In this document: positions 36,400-44,429 of the stretch, one piece after another
How the letters are laid out: each line of letters opens with the position of its first letter
Position numbering within the stretch: the first letter of the stretch is position 1
NCBI GenBank assembly: GCA_040752115.1
Contig: JBFMFB010000001.1
Span: forward strand, 62,001 to 126,000
Length of the DNA: 64,000 nucleotides
DNA from: JBFMFB01 sp040752115
Lineage (GTDB): Bacteria; Pseudomonadota; Gammaproteobacteria; Burkholderiales; Sulfuricellaceae
Direction: 5' to 3'
Notes under the pieces: model-generated
The model's database searches: none
What the model was told of the DNA's origin: nothing
The model's input: only the letters and a program-made list of their open reading frames with translations
Made by a program: the position numbers and the translations under genes

Positions 36400-37467
36400 T
36401 CAGCGGCTACCTTTCAACTTCGCCAAGAGTCTCTCCCATACCGTAAGGTCAAAATCCTCTGACAACATGAGAGATGCCGATGATGGGTCAATATTCACAA
36501 TTTCTTTGTACCTTCTCTGTATCTGATAGCCCTCATTTCGATAGGTATCTAGCATGTCTTTCAGGTTGGAAATTTGATCGGTTCGAACAACCATCCTGAT
36601 TGCGGTGCCACCGAAAGTGCAGCTGAAATAGCGCTTTGCCTCTGTCTTCTTTGTAAGCAGCATTCCAGTAGCGCCGCTAGCCACAAAGAACGTTCCCCCG
36701 TTTCGGCAGATTCTGCTTGTCATGTATAGGCCAAATCCAGAGTTGGCCCAATGGCCCCGCTGTCTAGTTCTTGCCCCCTTAAATGCTTTGCCTGAAACGG
36801 CCGGCATTAATGCGTAGTTAATGGCGCGCTTATCGTCGGATGCATCTAAATGTGGGTTGTTCTTGAGACTCGCGCGCAGACCGATTCCGCGATCAAGAAT
36901 TGCCACTTCCACTTTGTTCTTCGTCGGCCAGTACTGTGCGCAAATGCCGAATTGGTTTGCCTTGCTATGTTCTACGACATTCCGAACCATCTCCCGAACT
37001 GAGTATGTCAGCGTCTCGTAGATTGGGCCGTTATCGCTGCCGCAAAGCATGGCGGACATATGCTTGCTCTCTCCCTCGACTTCGTCGCCTACCTCAATAC
37101 CCTTCGCGGCGGCCCTCTGGGTTAGTTCGTCACAGCGAAATAGCTTCATGGGGATGTAGCGCTTGCTGCCACTTGCTTCACCTGGCGCCTTTCCAAATTC
37201 AAGACCAAATGCCTGAAAGAAACCCATGTGTCCTGGGTAGGTCATGTGCTTGAAATTAGTGCAGACGGTCTTAGCGCCTTCAAATCTGTTGGCAAGGCGC
37301 TGTATTTCGCTTGAAACCAATAGCATCGGGAAGGGTTCGACATGTCGGGTCTTGCTGAAGTCAAATAAGAACTCATCGGCTCGTTCCAAACTCGCGAGTG
37401 CGACCGAGAAGCTCAATGCCGATGACAGGTCCAACGACGGAGGAACAAGAATAGTGGTTCGTATCAT
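36400..37467 (-). CDS. Integron-cassette protein: STAS-like plus GHKL ATPase domain
   Basis: A 355-residue cytoplasmic protein. Residues about 1-90 (FSVALASLERADEFLFDFSK...) look like a STAS-type fold. Residues about 150-285 are a GHKL (histidine-kinase-like) ATPase domain with N-box VREMVRNVVEHSKANQ, G1 box LDRGIGLRA and G2 box NSGFGLYMTSRICRNGG. There is no phosphoacceptor histidine domain or membrane helix, so it is not a classical sensor kinase; anti-sigma-like or defence ATPase roles are possible but unproven. The gene begins 21 bases after one attC core and stops right at another. Lower GC than its surroundings. Confidence 0.75.
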   Translation of the reverse strand: MIRTTILVPPSLDLSSALSFSVALASLERADEFLFDFSKTRHVEPFPMLLVSSEIQRLANRFEGAKTVCTNFKHMTYPGHMGFFQAFGLEFGKAPGEASGSKRYIPMKLFRCDELTQRAAAKGIEVGDEVEGESKHMSAMLCGSDNGPIYETLTYSVREMVRNVVEHSKANQFGICAQYWPTKNKVEVAILDRGIGLRASLKNNPHLDASDDKRAINYALMPAVSGKAFKGARTRQRGHWANSGFGLYMTSRICRNGGTFFVASGATGMLLTKKTEAKRYFSCTFGGTAIRMVVRTDQISNLKDMLDTYRNEGYQIQRRYKEIVNIDPSSASLMLSEDFDLTVWERLLAKLKGSR

Positions 37468-37488
37468 ACGCGATGCAGCTTAGCTGAT

Positions 37489-37569
37489 ACCCACCGTTGA
37501 AGGTAAGGGGCTGGCCGGCAGCTGGCGAAGCCGGCTGTTGGCCAGTCCCGCTTGACCACATTGTTAGGC
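37489..37569 (-). other. attC-like integron recombination site between two cassettes
   Basis: On the minus strand: GCCTAAC (37563-37569, containing the stop codon of the preceding gene), AATGTGG, TCAAGCGGGACTGGCC, a CCGGCTTCGCCAG centre, GGCCAGCCCCTTACC, and a 3' core GGTGGGT (one mismatch to GTTRRRY). The arms AAGCGGGACTGGCC and GGCCAGCCCCTT pair imperfectly, as attC hairpins do. Length 81 bp is normal. Confidence 0.8.
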
Positions 37570-38121
37570 GATTTTCTTGCGGATAATTTGCTTGGACACA
37601 TGCTCTCGCGCCTTTGCAGCTTGTGCATGGGCCTCAATTAGGGTGTCGAGCTGTTCCGCTATCCCCTCCCCCTGTTGCTTTGCGACCTCGTTAAGCCAGC
37701 GCTGGTTGCGCAATGGTGCTGCAGCACTAGCAATTTTTCCTCCATTTCGTACGTGCTCAAGATATTGCCGATAAGACATGGAAGTAAGGCCGAGTCGCTC
37801 AAGCTCGGCGTGCTCGGCCTTCTTGGACGGTGCAGAAAAGGCTGAGAAATGCTCCACCACCATTGACAGCGCAAGAGCCTGGAGGGTGCGCCTTGCTGCT
37901 TCCTCGGCGGCCGAAGCCGATGCATAGGGAAGTTCGCTGGACCGGAGCACCAGCGTTGTATGGTCGATTCTCCATTCCCGTAAGCACTTTGGGCATTCGA
38001 TGGAGTATGAAATATCGGCTGAACTCCAAGGATTGTCTTGGGTGGTGACATGCTGAGCGATGTGACCATCCCCGCACGGGCATGGGCCCTTATTGAATGT
38101 AACTGTTTCGGATGTGCTCAT
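37564..38121 (-). CDS. Integron-cassette protein with zinc-ribbon-like cysteines
   Basis: A 185-residue protein of unknown function. The N-terminal 50 residues hold GPCPCGDGHIAQH and IECPKCLREW, a CxC...CxxC arrangement suggesting a zinc ribbon. The rest is mostly helical (EEAARRTLQALALSMVVEH; EQLDTLIEAHAQAAKAREHV). ATG at 38121 lies 17 bases after an attC-like core, and the TAA stop is inside the next attC (GCCTAAC), the standard layout of a gene cassette. Confidence 0.7.
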   Translation of the reverse strand: MSTSETVTFNKGPCPCGDGHIAQHVTTQDNPWSSADISYSIECPKCLREWRIDHTTLVLRSSELPYASASAAEEAARRTLQALALSMVVEHFSAFSAPSKKAEHAELERLGLTSMSYRQYLEHVRNGGKIASAAAPLRNQRWLNEVAKQQGEGIAEQLDTLIEAHAQAAKAREHVSKQIIRKKIA

Positions 38122-38138
38122 AAGCGGGAAACCAACTT

Positions 38139-38222
38139 GCCTCACGAATAGCGTTTATCCGCCGCCCCACCAACATCCGAGGAAGCCGCGACCGCGCTGG
38201 CGGCGCATAAACCTCGTTGGAC
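38139..38222 (-). other. Degenerate attC-like site upstream of the first cassette
   Basis: On the minus strand, GTCCAAC (38216-38222, fits RYYYAAC), then TTTATGCGCCGCC, a GC-rich centre, GGCGGCGGATAAA and GTGAGGC (38139-38145, one mismatch to GTTRRRY). The inner arms pair at 12 of 13 positions. The cassette that should precede it is absent: only about 186 bases separate it from nirN, with no gene I can support there. Confidence 0.55.
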
Positions 38223-38408
38223 TGAACCGCGGGCACGGCGGTTATTATGGGAATTGTAAGCTGGCGGGAGGGGAAGTCAAACGGAAGCTGCAAGGCGCCA
38301 AATCGCGCCAAATGTCAGTAGGAGGATGGGGCGAGGCGAGCGCTAAAACCTATCATCCGTCACGAGTTGTGCGACGGGTATCGCTCCGCTCAACCTATCT
38401 ACGCGGGA

Positions 38409-39911
38409 TCAGTGGCTGGTCCCGGCCGAGCGGGTGGTCTTGTTGTAGACGTTGTATTTGCCGGACGGTTTCTTCATCGGCAGGCGTTTGATCTCTTCCA
38501 GCGTCTGCGCATCGTAGACGATCAAGGCGCCGTCCGTTTCCCAGATGCTCACCAGCGCGTACTTGCCATCGCGGGTGAATTCGACGTGGGCGGCGGTTTT
38601 GCCGGGGATGGGGCGCAGGGTGCGCACCACTTCCAGGGTCTGCTTGTCGATGATGTGCATGACGTCGCGGCTTGCCGGGTTGCCGGTGGCAAAGCCGTCG
38701 GTCCAGGCGTAGGGGGTGTTTTCGTGGCTGCGCATGAAAAAGCCCGGCCCGAGCGTTTTCACCTGCTTCACCGTCTGCCAGCTTTGCATATCGATCACGC
38801 TGACCATCGCTTCTTTCAGGTTTGGCGTGGCCATCACCGGCCGGCCCCGATATTCCCAGGTGATGCCGGAGCCGAGGTGGGGCATGCCGGGGAGGTCGAT
38901 TTCGGCGACCTTTTTGCCGGAATCCAGGTCGATCACCTGCCCCTTCTTGCTGTCGCGCGCGGTGCCGATCAGATGGCGGTAGGGCTGGTCGAAGAAGAAA
39001 TCGTCCAGGTAGTCGTCCACGGCGATGCGGCGCAGCGGGAAATCGCGCTCAGGCTGGGTAGCGTAGGAAATCTCCCACACCTCGTGCACATCCTTGAGCG
39101 CAGCGACGAAGCTCTTGCGCGGCTCGGCCTGGTACACGGCGGAGACGCGCGAGCTCTTGCCGTTGGCGGCCGTCACGGGCAGCACCTTGATCAGGGAGAG
39201 GTCGCGGGCATCCAGCAGCACCAGCGTGTGCGGCAAGTAGTTGCCGACCAGCACGAAGCGGCCGTCGCCGGAGACGGCGAGGTTGCGGGTGTTGATGCCG
39301 GCGCGGATCTCGGCCACGGTTTCGAGGTTGTAGATGTCATATTTGGCGATCCAGCCGTCGCGCGAAGCGAAATAGACATAGCGTCCGTCCGGCGAGAACT
39401 TCGGCCCGCCGTGCAGCGCGTAGCGGGTGGGAAAGCGCTTGATCGGCTCGAAGCGGTCGCCGTCGAGGATAGTGGCGTGGTGGTCGCCGGCTTCCACCAC
39501 CACGAACAGGTTGAGCGGATCGGCCTTGAACACGGGCTTGTCCGGCAGGCTGCCGGGGCGGCGGTGCTCGATCCGCGAAGCGCTTATCTCGCTTGCGCCC
39601 CATACCGGCGGCTTGGCCGGCGGCGTGTAGATCCACTCCGCCAGCGCCTGGATTTCTTCCTTCGCCAGCTTTTCGGCAAAGCCCGGCATCTGCGTGGCGG
39701 CGCGGCCTTCCGCGATGGTCTTGACGGCCTCGGGGCGGCGCAGCCGCTCCAGATTCTCCGGCAGCAGCGCCGGGCCGGCGCCGCCGAGGCGGTCTTTTTC
39801 GTGGCACTCGGCGCAGTGGTCGGCAAAGAGCTTTGGCGCATCGGGCGCCGCCTGGGTGGAGCAAGAAACAGAGAGGCCCAGAGCCAGGAAAATACCGTTC
39901 GCAAATTTCAT
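38409..39911 (-). CDS. nirN: NirN, dihydro-heme d1 dehydrogenase-type cytochrome
   Basis: A 500-residue periplasmic protein: signal peptide, a c-type heme domain (HCAECHEKDRLGG, about residues 32-36) and a C-terminal eight-bladed heme d1-type propeller (residues about 110-495; PKFSPDGRYVYFASRDGW). It resembles NirS in layout but is its own clade; NirN oxidises dihydro-heme d1 to heme d1 and hands it to NirS. ATG overlaps the nirJ stop by four bases. Last gene of the nir block. Confidence 0.88.
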   Translation of the reverse strand: MKFANGIFLALGLSVSCSTQAAPDAPKLFADHCAECHEKDRLGGAGPALLPENLERLRRPEAVKTIAEGRAATQMPGFAEKLAKEEIQALAEWIYTPPAKPPVWGASEISASRIEHRRPGSLPDKPVFKADPLNLFVVVEAGDHHATILDGDRFEPIKRFPTRYALHGGPKFSPDGRYVYFASRDGWIAKYDIYNLETVAEIRAGINTRNLAVSGDGRFVLVGNYLPHTLVLLDARDLSLIKVLPVTAANGKSSRVSAVYQAEPRKSFVAALKDVHEVWEISYATQPERDFPLRRIAVDDYLDDFFFDQPYRHLIGTARDSKKGQVIDLDSGKKVAEIDLPGMPHLGSGITWEYRGRPVMATPNLKEAMVSVIDMQSWQTVKQVKTLGPGFFMRSHENTPYAWTDGFATGNPASRDVMHIIDKQTLEVVRTLRPIPGKTAAHVEFTRDGKYALVSIWETDGALIVYDAQTLEEIKRLPMKKPSGKYNVYNKTTRSAGTSH

Positions 39912-41107
39912 TTCACTGCCTGCCGCAAAGGAATGTAAGGCGTCGTCTTCAGCCGCTCGTGCCCGCCCTCGACGCCGATCTCGTCGTCGTCGAGGTAGCA
40001 CGCCGGGTCTTCCGCCCAAGGGTCGCCGGTGAGCTGATTGGCGCGCACGCGGGTGTTGCCGCCGCAGATGGCGAAATACCGGCACGCGCTACAGCGCCCC
40101 TTGACCGCCCTGGGATGCGCCTTGAGCCCCGCCATCAGCGGGTCGGAGGTATCCATCCAGATTTCGGAGAACGGGCGCTCGCGCACATTGCCGAGGTTGT
40201 AGTCCCACCACATGGTGTCGGGATGGACATTGCCCAGGTTGTCGATGTTGGCGACGTTGACGCCGGAGGCGTTGCCGCCCCACTGTTCGAGCCGGGCGCG
40301 GATGTGCGCTTCCTGTTCCGGGAAATGCCGCCGCACCCACAGCAGCAGATAGACGCCGTCGGCGTCGTTGTTGCCGGTGACGAATTCCTTGTGCCTGCCT
40401 TCGAGCTGGTAGCGCCAGCAGGTGTCGAACAGCAGGTCCATCGCCGCCCGGGTGGTGCGGTGCATGACGTCGTCCTTGCGGTTCTTGTTGCCGCGCCCGG
40501 CGTAGTTGAGGTGGGAGAGGTAAAACTTGTCGAGCCGCTCGTCCTCGAGCAGTCGCAGCAGCTGCGGCAGTTCGTGGGCGTTGTCCTGGGTGAGGGTGAA
40601 GCGGATGCCGACCTTGATGCCGCGGTCGCGGCACAGGCGGATGCCGTACATCGACTTGTCGAACGCACCCCCCATGCGGCGGAACCTGTCGTGCGTTTCC
40701 CGAATGCCGTCGAGGCTGACGCCGACGTAGTTGAAGCCGACCGCCGCGATCTGGTCGATGTTGCGCTCGTCGATCAGCGTGCCGTTGGAGGACAGCCCGA
40801 CGTAGAAGCCCATTTCCCTGGCTCGGCGGCCGATGTCGAAAATGTCCGGGCGCAGCAGCGGCTCGCCGCCGGAGAGGATCAGCACGGGCACGCGGAAGCG
40901 CTTGAGGTCGTCCATCACGGCGAATACCTCCTGCGTCGAAAGCTCGCCGGGGAAATCCTTGTCGGCCGAAATGGAGTAGCAGTGCTTGCAGGTGAGGTTG
41001 CAGCGCCGCACCAGGTTCCAGATCACCACCGGCCCGGGCGGGTTGCGCTTCGGGCCGGAAGGGGTGGGGTGCTGCAGTTCCTGCATGAATTGGGAAATAC
41101 GAAACAT
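39908..41107 (-). CDS. nirJ: Heme d1 biosynthesis radical SAM protein NirJ
   Basis: A 399-residue radical SAM enzyme. RRCNLTCKHCYSIS is the CxxxCxxC cluster site; LILSGGEPLLRPDI binds SAM; the C-terminal SPASM-like cysteines appear in GRCSACRYFAICGGNTRVR and DPACYLDDDE. It removes propionate side chains during heme d1 synthesis. Start MFRISQFMQEL at 41107. Confidence 0.95.
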   Translation of the reverse strand: MFRISQFMQELQHPTPSGPKRNPPGPVVIWNLVRRCNLTCKHCYSISADKDFPGELSTQEVFAVMDDLKRFRVPVLILSGGEPLLRPDIFDIGRRAREMGFYVGLSSNGTLIDERNIDQIAAVGFNYVGVSLDGIRETHDRFRRMGGAFDKSMYGIRLCRDRGIKVGIRFTLTQDNAHELPQLLRLLEDERLDKFYLSHLNYAGRGNKNRKDDVMHRTTRAAMDLLFDTCWRYQLEGRHKEFVTGNNDADGVYLLLWVRRHFPEQEAHIRARLEQWGGNASGVNVANIDNLGNVHPDTMWWDYNLGNVRERPFSEIWMDTSDPLMAGLKAHPRAVKGRCSACRYFAICGGNTRVRANQLTGDPWAEDPACYLDDDEIGVEGGHERLKTTPYIPLRQAVK

Positions 41108-41140
41108 GATGCCAGCCTCTAACCTTGGAACGGCAGTTGA

Positions 41141-41270
41141 CCACGAATGACACGAATGTTCACGAATGAACACGAATAATCGGGATATAACCCCGGCTCA
41201 CCATGAGCGGATTGTGGCGAACCTCGAGGATTCGTGTCCATTCGTGAACATTCGTGAGCATTCGTGGTTG
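41141..41270. repeat. Inverted arrays of the CACGAATG repeat between the chemoreceptor gene and nirJ
   Basis: A left array (41141-41179, four CACGAATG-type units) and a right array (41229-41270, ATTCGTG units) are near-perfect inverted copies of about 37 bp with a 50-base loop. They could form a large hairpin in DNA or mRNA. A second such pair lies at 46294-46448. Confidence 0.85.
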
Positions 41271-41280
41271 AATGATTTTT

Positions 41281-42432
41281 TCAGGTCTGGAATTGCCCGA
41301 GTTTGACGTTCATCTCCTCGGTCATTTCGTGCACGCGCCCGGCGATCGCCACGATTTCTGCGACGCTGCCCGCATTCGACTGCGAAAGCCCATCCACCTG
41401 CTTGATCTGATCCACGATTTCCCGAACGTTGTCCTGCACGCGAACCGAAACTTCGGCGGTCTTTTCCGCCAGCTCTGCCGATTTGGAGATCAGCGCGGTG
41501 GTGTCGCCGATGACCGTCTCGACGTTGGCGGAGGCGCTGGAAAGGTTCCTGAAGGCATCGGACTGCGTGCTCATCTCGGCCGTGGTCACGGCAACCGCCT
41601 CGATAATGGCGGTAACGGTAGCGTTGATTTCCACCAGGCTTTTCTGCGTCCGTTCCGCCAGGCCCCTCACCTCGTCGGCCACCACCGCGAAGCCCCTGCC
41701 GTGCTCTCCCGCCCTTGCCGCTTCGATCGCGGCGTTCAGCGCCAGAAGGTTGGTTTGCTCCGCGATGCCCGAAACCACCGTCAGCACCTGCCTGACCTGT
41801 TCGGCGTTGCCCGAAAGCTGCTCCATTTTTTTCGCCAGCTCCAGTTCCGAGTTCGCGCTCTCCTGCACCGCCGCATTCATGGAAAAAATTCCGCTTTTCG
41901 CCTCTTCCAGCCTGGCGGCGGCCAGTTCCATGTCCTTCCTGGTTTCCTCCGCCTCGCGCGCCAGGTCTTCGACCAGCTCGTTGATCCTTTCGGCATTCTG
42001 ATTGGCCTGCCCCACGATCGACGCCTCCTCCTCGACCCGCTGGCCGATCTGCCCGGAAGTGTCGCTGAGCGTGGCAGCAACGTGCTCGCTTTCGGAGGAT
42101 GCGTTCTTGATATCCTCCAGGGCAGCGCGAATGTTCAGCCTGAAAACGTCGATGGTCGAAAGGACGGTCTGGATTTCCGTGTTGAATTTTGCGTTCACGG
42201 TGCATTCCCGCGACAAATCCTTGGCGCTGAGATAGGAGAAGTAGGCCGTGACCTCCCGCAGCTTGTCCACGCCCCATTTCTTTTCGTCGATGTCGTGCAG
42301 GAAAACCACTAGCGCGATGAGATACTGAACCGCCGAACCGATCAGATTATTCGTGAAGAAAGTCGCATTGCCGACCAGCAGAAAAATGCCGATCCAGTGC
42401 ACCAGCCGCATCCGAAAGAAAAGCGATCTCAT
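41281..42432 (-). CDS. Methyl-accepting chemotaxis receptor without a periplasmic sensor
   Basis: A 383-residue receptor. Two N-terminal hydrophobic segments (about 8-26 and 33-52) are joined by a few residues, so no periplasmic ligand domain exists. Residues about 100-380 are the coiled-coil signalling domain with the hairpin tip VSGIAEQTNLLALNAAIEAARAGEHGRGFAVVADEVR. The start has GGGGAG upstream. It lies inside the heme d1 genes, between nirH and nirJ. A redox, NO or energy-taxis role is suggested by context only. Confidence 0.85.
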   Translation of the reverse strand: MRSLFFRMRLVHWIGIFLLVGNATFFTNNLIGSAVQYLIALVVFLHDIDEKKWGVDKLREVTAYFSYLSAKDLSRECTVNAKFNTEIQTVLSTIDVFRLNIRAALEDIKNASSESEHVAATLSDTSGQIGQRVEEEASIVGQANQNAERINELVEDLAREAEETRKDMELAAARLEEAKSGIFSMNAAVQESANSELELAKKMEQLSGNAEQVRQVLTVVSGIAEQTNLLALNAAIEAARAGEHGRGFAVVADEVRGLAERTQKSLVEINATVTAIIEAVAVTTAEMSTQSDAFRNLSSASANVETVIGDTTALISKSAELAEKTAEVSVRVQDNVREIVDQIKQVDGLSQSNAGSVAEIVAIAGRVHEMTEEMNVKLGQFQT

Positions 42433-42478
42433 CAAGTCTCTCCCCTTGGTGGTGACGAAGACCAAATCTTAACCCAGA

Positions 42479-43000
42479 TCATCCGATTCTGAGGCCGGTT
42501 TTCTTCAGGATGCGCGTGCTGTAAAGGATTTCGTGGCCGCGGCAGGCGCCGCCCAACAGCGCCGCGATGCGCCGCACCTTGTCTTCCACCTCCGCCCGGT
42601 CGCGCCCGTGCACCATGGCGAACAGGTTATACGGCCAGTCCGGCAGGCGGCGCGGGCGGCGGTAGCAATGGCTGACGAAATCCAGCGCCCCGACCTGCGT
42701 GCCCAGTTCGTCCACGGCTTCGTCCGCCACATCCCAGACCGACATGCCGTTCGCCTTGTAGCCGAGGGCATAATGATTGGGAACGGCGCCGATGCGGCGG
42801 ATGATGCCGGCCTCAAGCATGCGCCGGATGCGCGCCATCACTTCTTCGGGCGGAATTCCCGTTTCGGCGGCGATGGCGTGGTACGGCTGCGGCACCAGCG
42901 GCAGGCCCGCCTGGGTCGCCAGGATGATGCGCCGGTCGGTATCGTCCAGCCCTTGCGCGTTTGCCGTCGCATCCAATCCCTCCGGGACACTCCTATACAT
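42479..43000 (-). CDS. nirH: Heme d1 biosynthesis protein NirH (siroheme decarboxylase subunit)
   Basis: A 173-residue AsnC/Lrp-like protein: a winged helix-turn-helix (about residues 22-70, VMARIRRMLEAGIIRRIGAVPNH) and a ferredoxin-like domain with SHCYRRPRRLPDWPYNLFAMVHG, the family's active-site region. With NirDL and NirG it decarboxylates siroheme. The start overlaps nirG by eight bases. NirH and NirL-type sequences are similar, so H is assigned by order. Confidence 0.9.
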   Translation of the reverse strand: MYRSVPEGLDATANAQGLDDTDRRIILATQAGLPLVPQPYHAIAAETGIPPEEVMARIRRMLEAGIIRRIGAVPNHYALGYKANGMSVWDVADEAVDELGTQVGALDFVSHCYRRPRRLPDWPYNLFAMVHGRDRAEVEDKVRRIAALLGGACRGHEILYSTRILKKTGLRIG

Positions 43001-43436
43001 GCAGTTTCAGTTCCAGAAAATATTCCCTGATCTTCGGCAGGTTGTAGACCGGATAGCCGGTATCCCGCTCGATCCGGCCTGCCGCCTCTTCCAGCGCCTG
43101 CGGCGTTTCGGTCGCCAGCACGAACCACATATTGAGGGAATGGCTGCGCTGGTAGTTGTGCGCCACTTCGGGCATGGCGTTGACGATTTCCGCCGTCCGT
43201 TCGAAATCCTCCTCGGGAACGCTCATGGCGGCCAGGCTCAGTGCGCCGCCCAGCCGTTCCGCGTGGTACATCGGTCCGAAGCGCGACAATATGCCCTGTT
43301 TCAGCAGGCCGTCGATGCGCGCGATCAGTTCATCCTCGGTGGTTCCGAGCCGCGCCGCGACCTCGGCGAACGGCCGCTCGCACACCGGGAACCCGCCCTG
43401 CAGGGTGTTGATGATGGCGCGGTCGAGCGTGTCCAT
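42993..43436 (-). CDS. nirG: Heme d1 biosynthesis protein NirG (siroheme decarboxylase subunit)
   Basis: A 147-residue AsnC/Lrp-like protein with a helix-turn-helix N-terminus (RPFAEVAARLGTTEDELIARI) and VAHNYQRSHSLNMWFVLA, the conserved histidine-bearing strand of the D/G type. It begins immediately after the nirDL stop. Subunit of the decarboxylase. Confidence 0.92.
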   Translation of the reverse strand: MDTLDRAIINTLQGGFPVCERPFAEVAARLGTTEDELIARIDGLLKQGILSRFGPMYHAERLGGALSLAAMSVPEEDFERTAEIVNAMPEVAHNYQRSHSLNMWFVLATETPQALEEAAGRIERDTGYPVYNLPKIREYFLELKLHV

Positions 43437-44429
43437 TCAGGCCGCCGCTTCCGTCGCCGCGAAATACCGGGCGCCGCGCTGCTTGAAGCGCGTGCGGCTG
43501 AACAGCACTTCGTGCGCGATCTCCTGAAGCCCGCAATGGCGGCGCATCTGCTCCACCAGCCCCAGCACCGTCTCGCGGTCGCGGCCGTGGATCATGCAAA
43601 ACAGGTTGTAGCGCCAGCCCGGCAGGCGGCGCGGCCGGCGATAGCACAGGGTGACGAACTCGAACTGGCCGAGGCAATGCCCCAGCTCGCTGACCCGATC
43701 GTCGGGCACGTCCCACACCACCATTGCATTGGCCCGGTAACCCAGCTCACGATGGCGCACCACCACGCCCATGCGACGAATGACACCGCTTTCCAGCAAC
43801 CATCCGAGACGGGCGAGCACCTCCGCTTCGCTCGCGCCGATGCGCGCGCCGAGTTCGGCGAAGGGGCGGGCAACCAGCGGCAGGCCGGGCTGGAGCGCGG
43901 CGATCACCGCCTCCTCCGCTGGTGAGGGCGGAGCCACCTCCCGGACAGGCGGCCGGGGCGTCGCCCTCTTGCCCGACGACTTGCCGGTCAGATCGAAAGC
44001 CAGGTCGATGTGGTAATCCTCCAGCATGGGCAGGTGAAGCACCGGATACCCCGCCCGCCGCCCGATTTCCTCCAGCACTTCGCGCAGGCGCGCCTCGTCC
44101 TGCGCGGTCACGACAAACCACAGGTTGTAGCGGTGCTCCCGTTCGTAGTTATGGTTCACCTCGGCGTAGCCGTTCACGAGTCGCGCCACTTCCTCCAGCC
44201 GCTCCGCCGGCACCGCCATCGCGGCCAGGGTGCTGGCGCCGACAGCATGCGGCCGGAACACCGCGCCCACCCGGCTCACCATTCCGCGCCTTTGCAGCCG
44301 CGCCAGCGTCTCGATCACCTGCCGCTCGCTTACGCCGAGCCGCTCCGCCAGCACTGCAAACGGCGCCGGCACCAACGGGAAGTCGCGCTGGAAGTCGTTG
44401 AGCAGATGCAGTTCCAGTTCGTTCAGCAT
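43437..44429 (-). CDS. nirDL: Fused heme d1 biosynthesis protein NirDL (siroheme decarboxylase)
   Basis: A 330-residue fusion. Residues about 1-150 are NirD-like (VNHNYEREHRYNLWFVVTA), a Pro-rich linker follows (about 155-180), and residues about 180-325 are NirL-like (LCYRRPRRLPGWRYNLFCMIHG). In Pseudomonas these are two genes; fused forms are known in some denitrifiers. The start at 44429 shares one base with the nirF stop (TGATG). Confidence 0.93.
   Translation of the reverse strand: MLNELELHLLNDFQRDFPLVPAPFAVLAERLGVSERQVIETLARLQRRGMVSRVGAVFRPHAVGASTLAAMAVPAERLEEVARLVNGYAEVNHNYEREHRYNLWFVVTAQDEARLREVLEEIGRRAGYPVLHLPMLEDYHIDLAFDLTGKSSGKRATPRPPVREVAPPSPAEEAVIAALQPGLPLVARPFAELGARIGASEAEVLARLGWLLESGVIRRMGVVVRHRELGYRANAMVVWDVPDDRVSELGHCLGQFEFVTLCYRRPRRLPGWRYNLFCMIHGRDRETVLGLVEQMRRHCGLQEIAHEVLFSRTRFKQRGARYFAATEAAA

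Noticed and set aside
41141..41270. CRISPR-like spacing of CACGAATG repeats
   Set aside because: Units are 8-10 bases, nearly contiguous, with no uniform spacers and no cas genes; it is an inverted repeat array.
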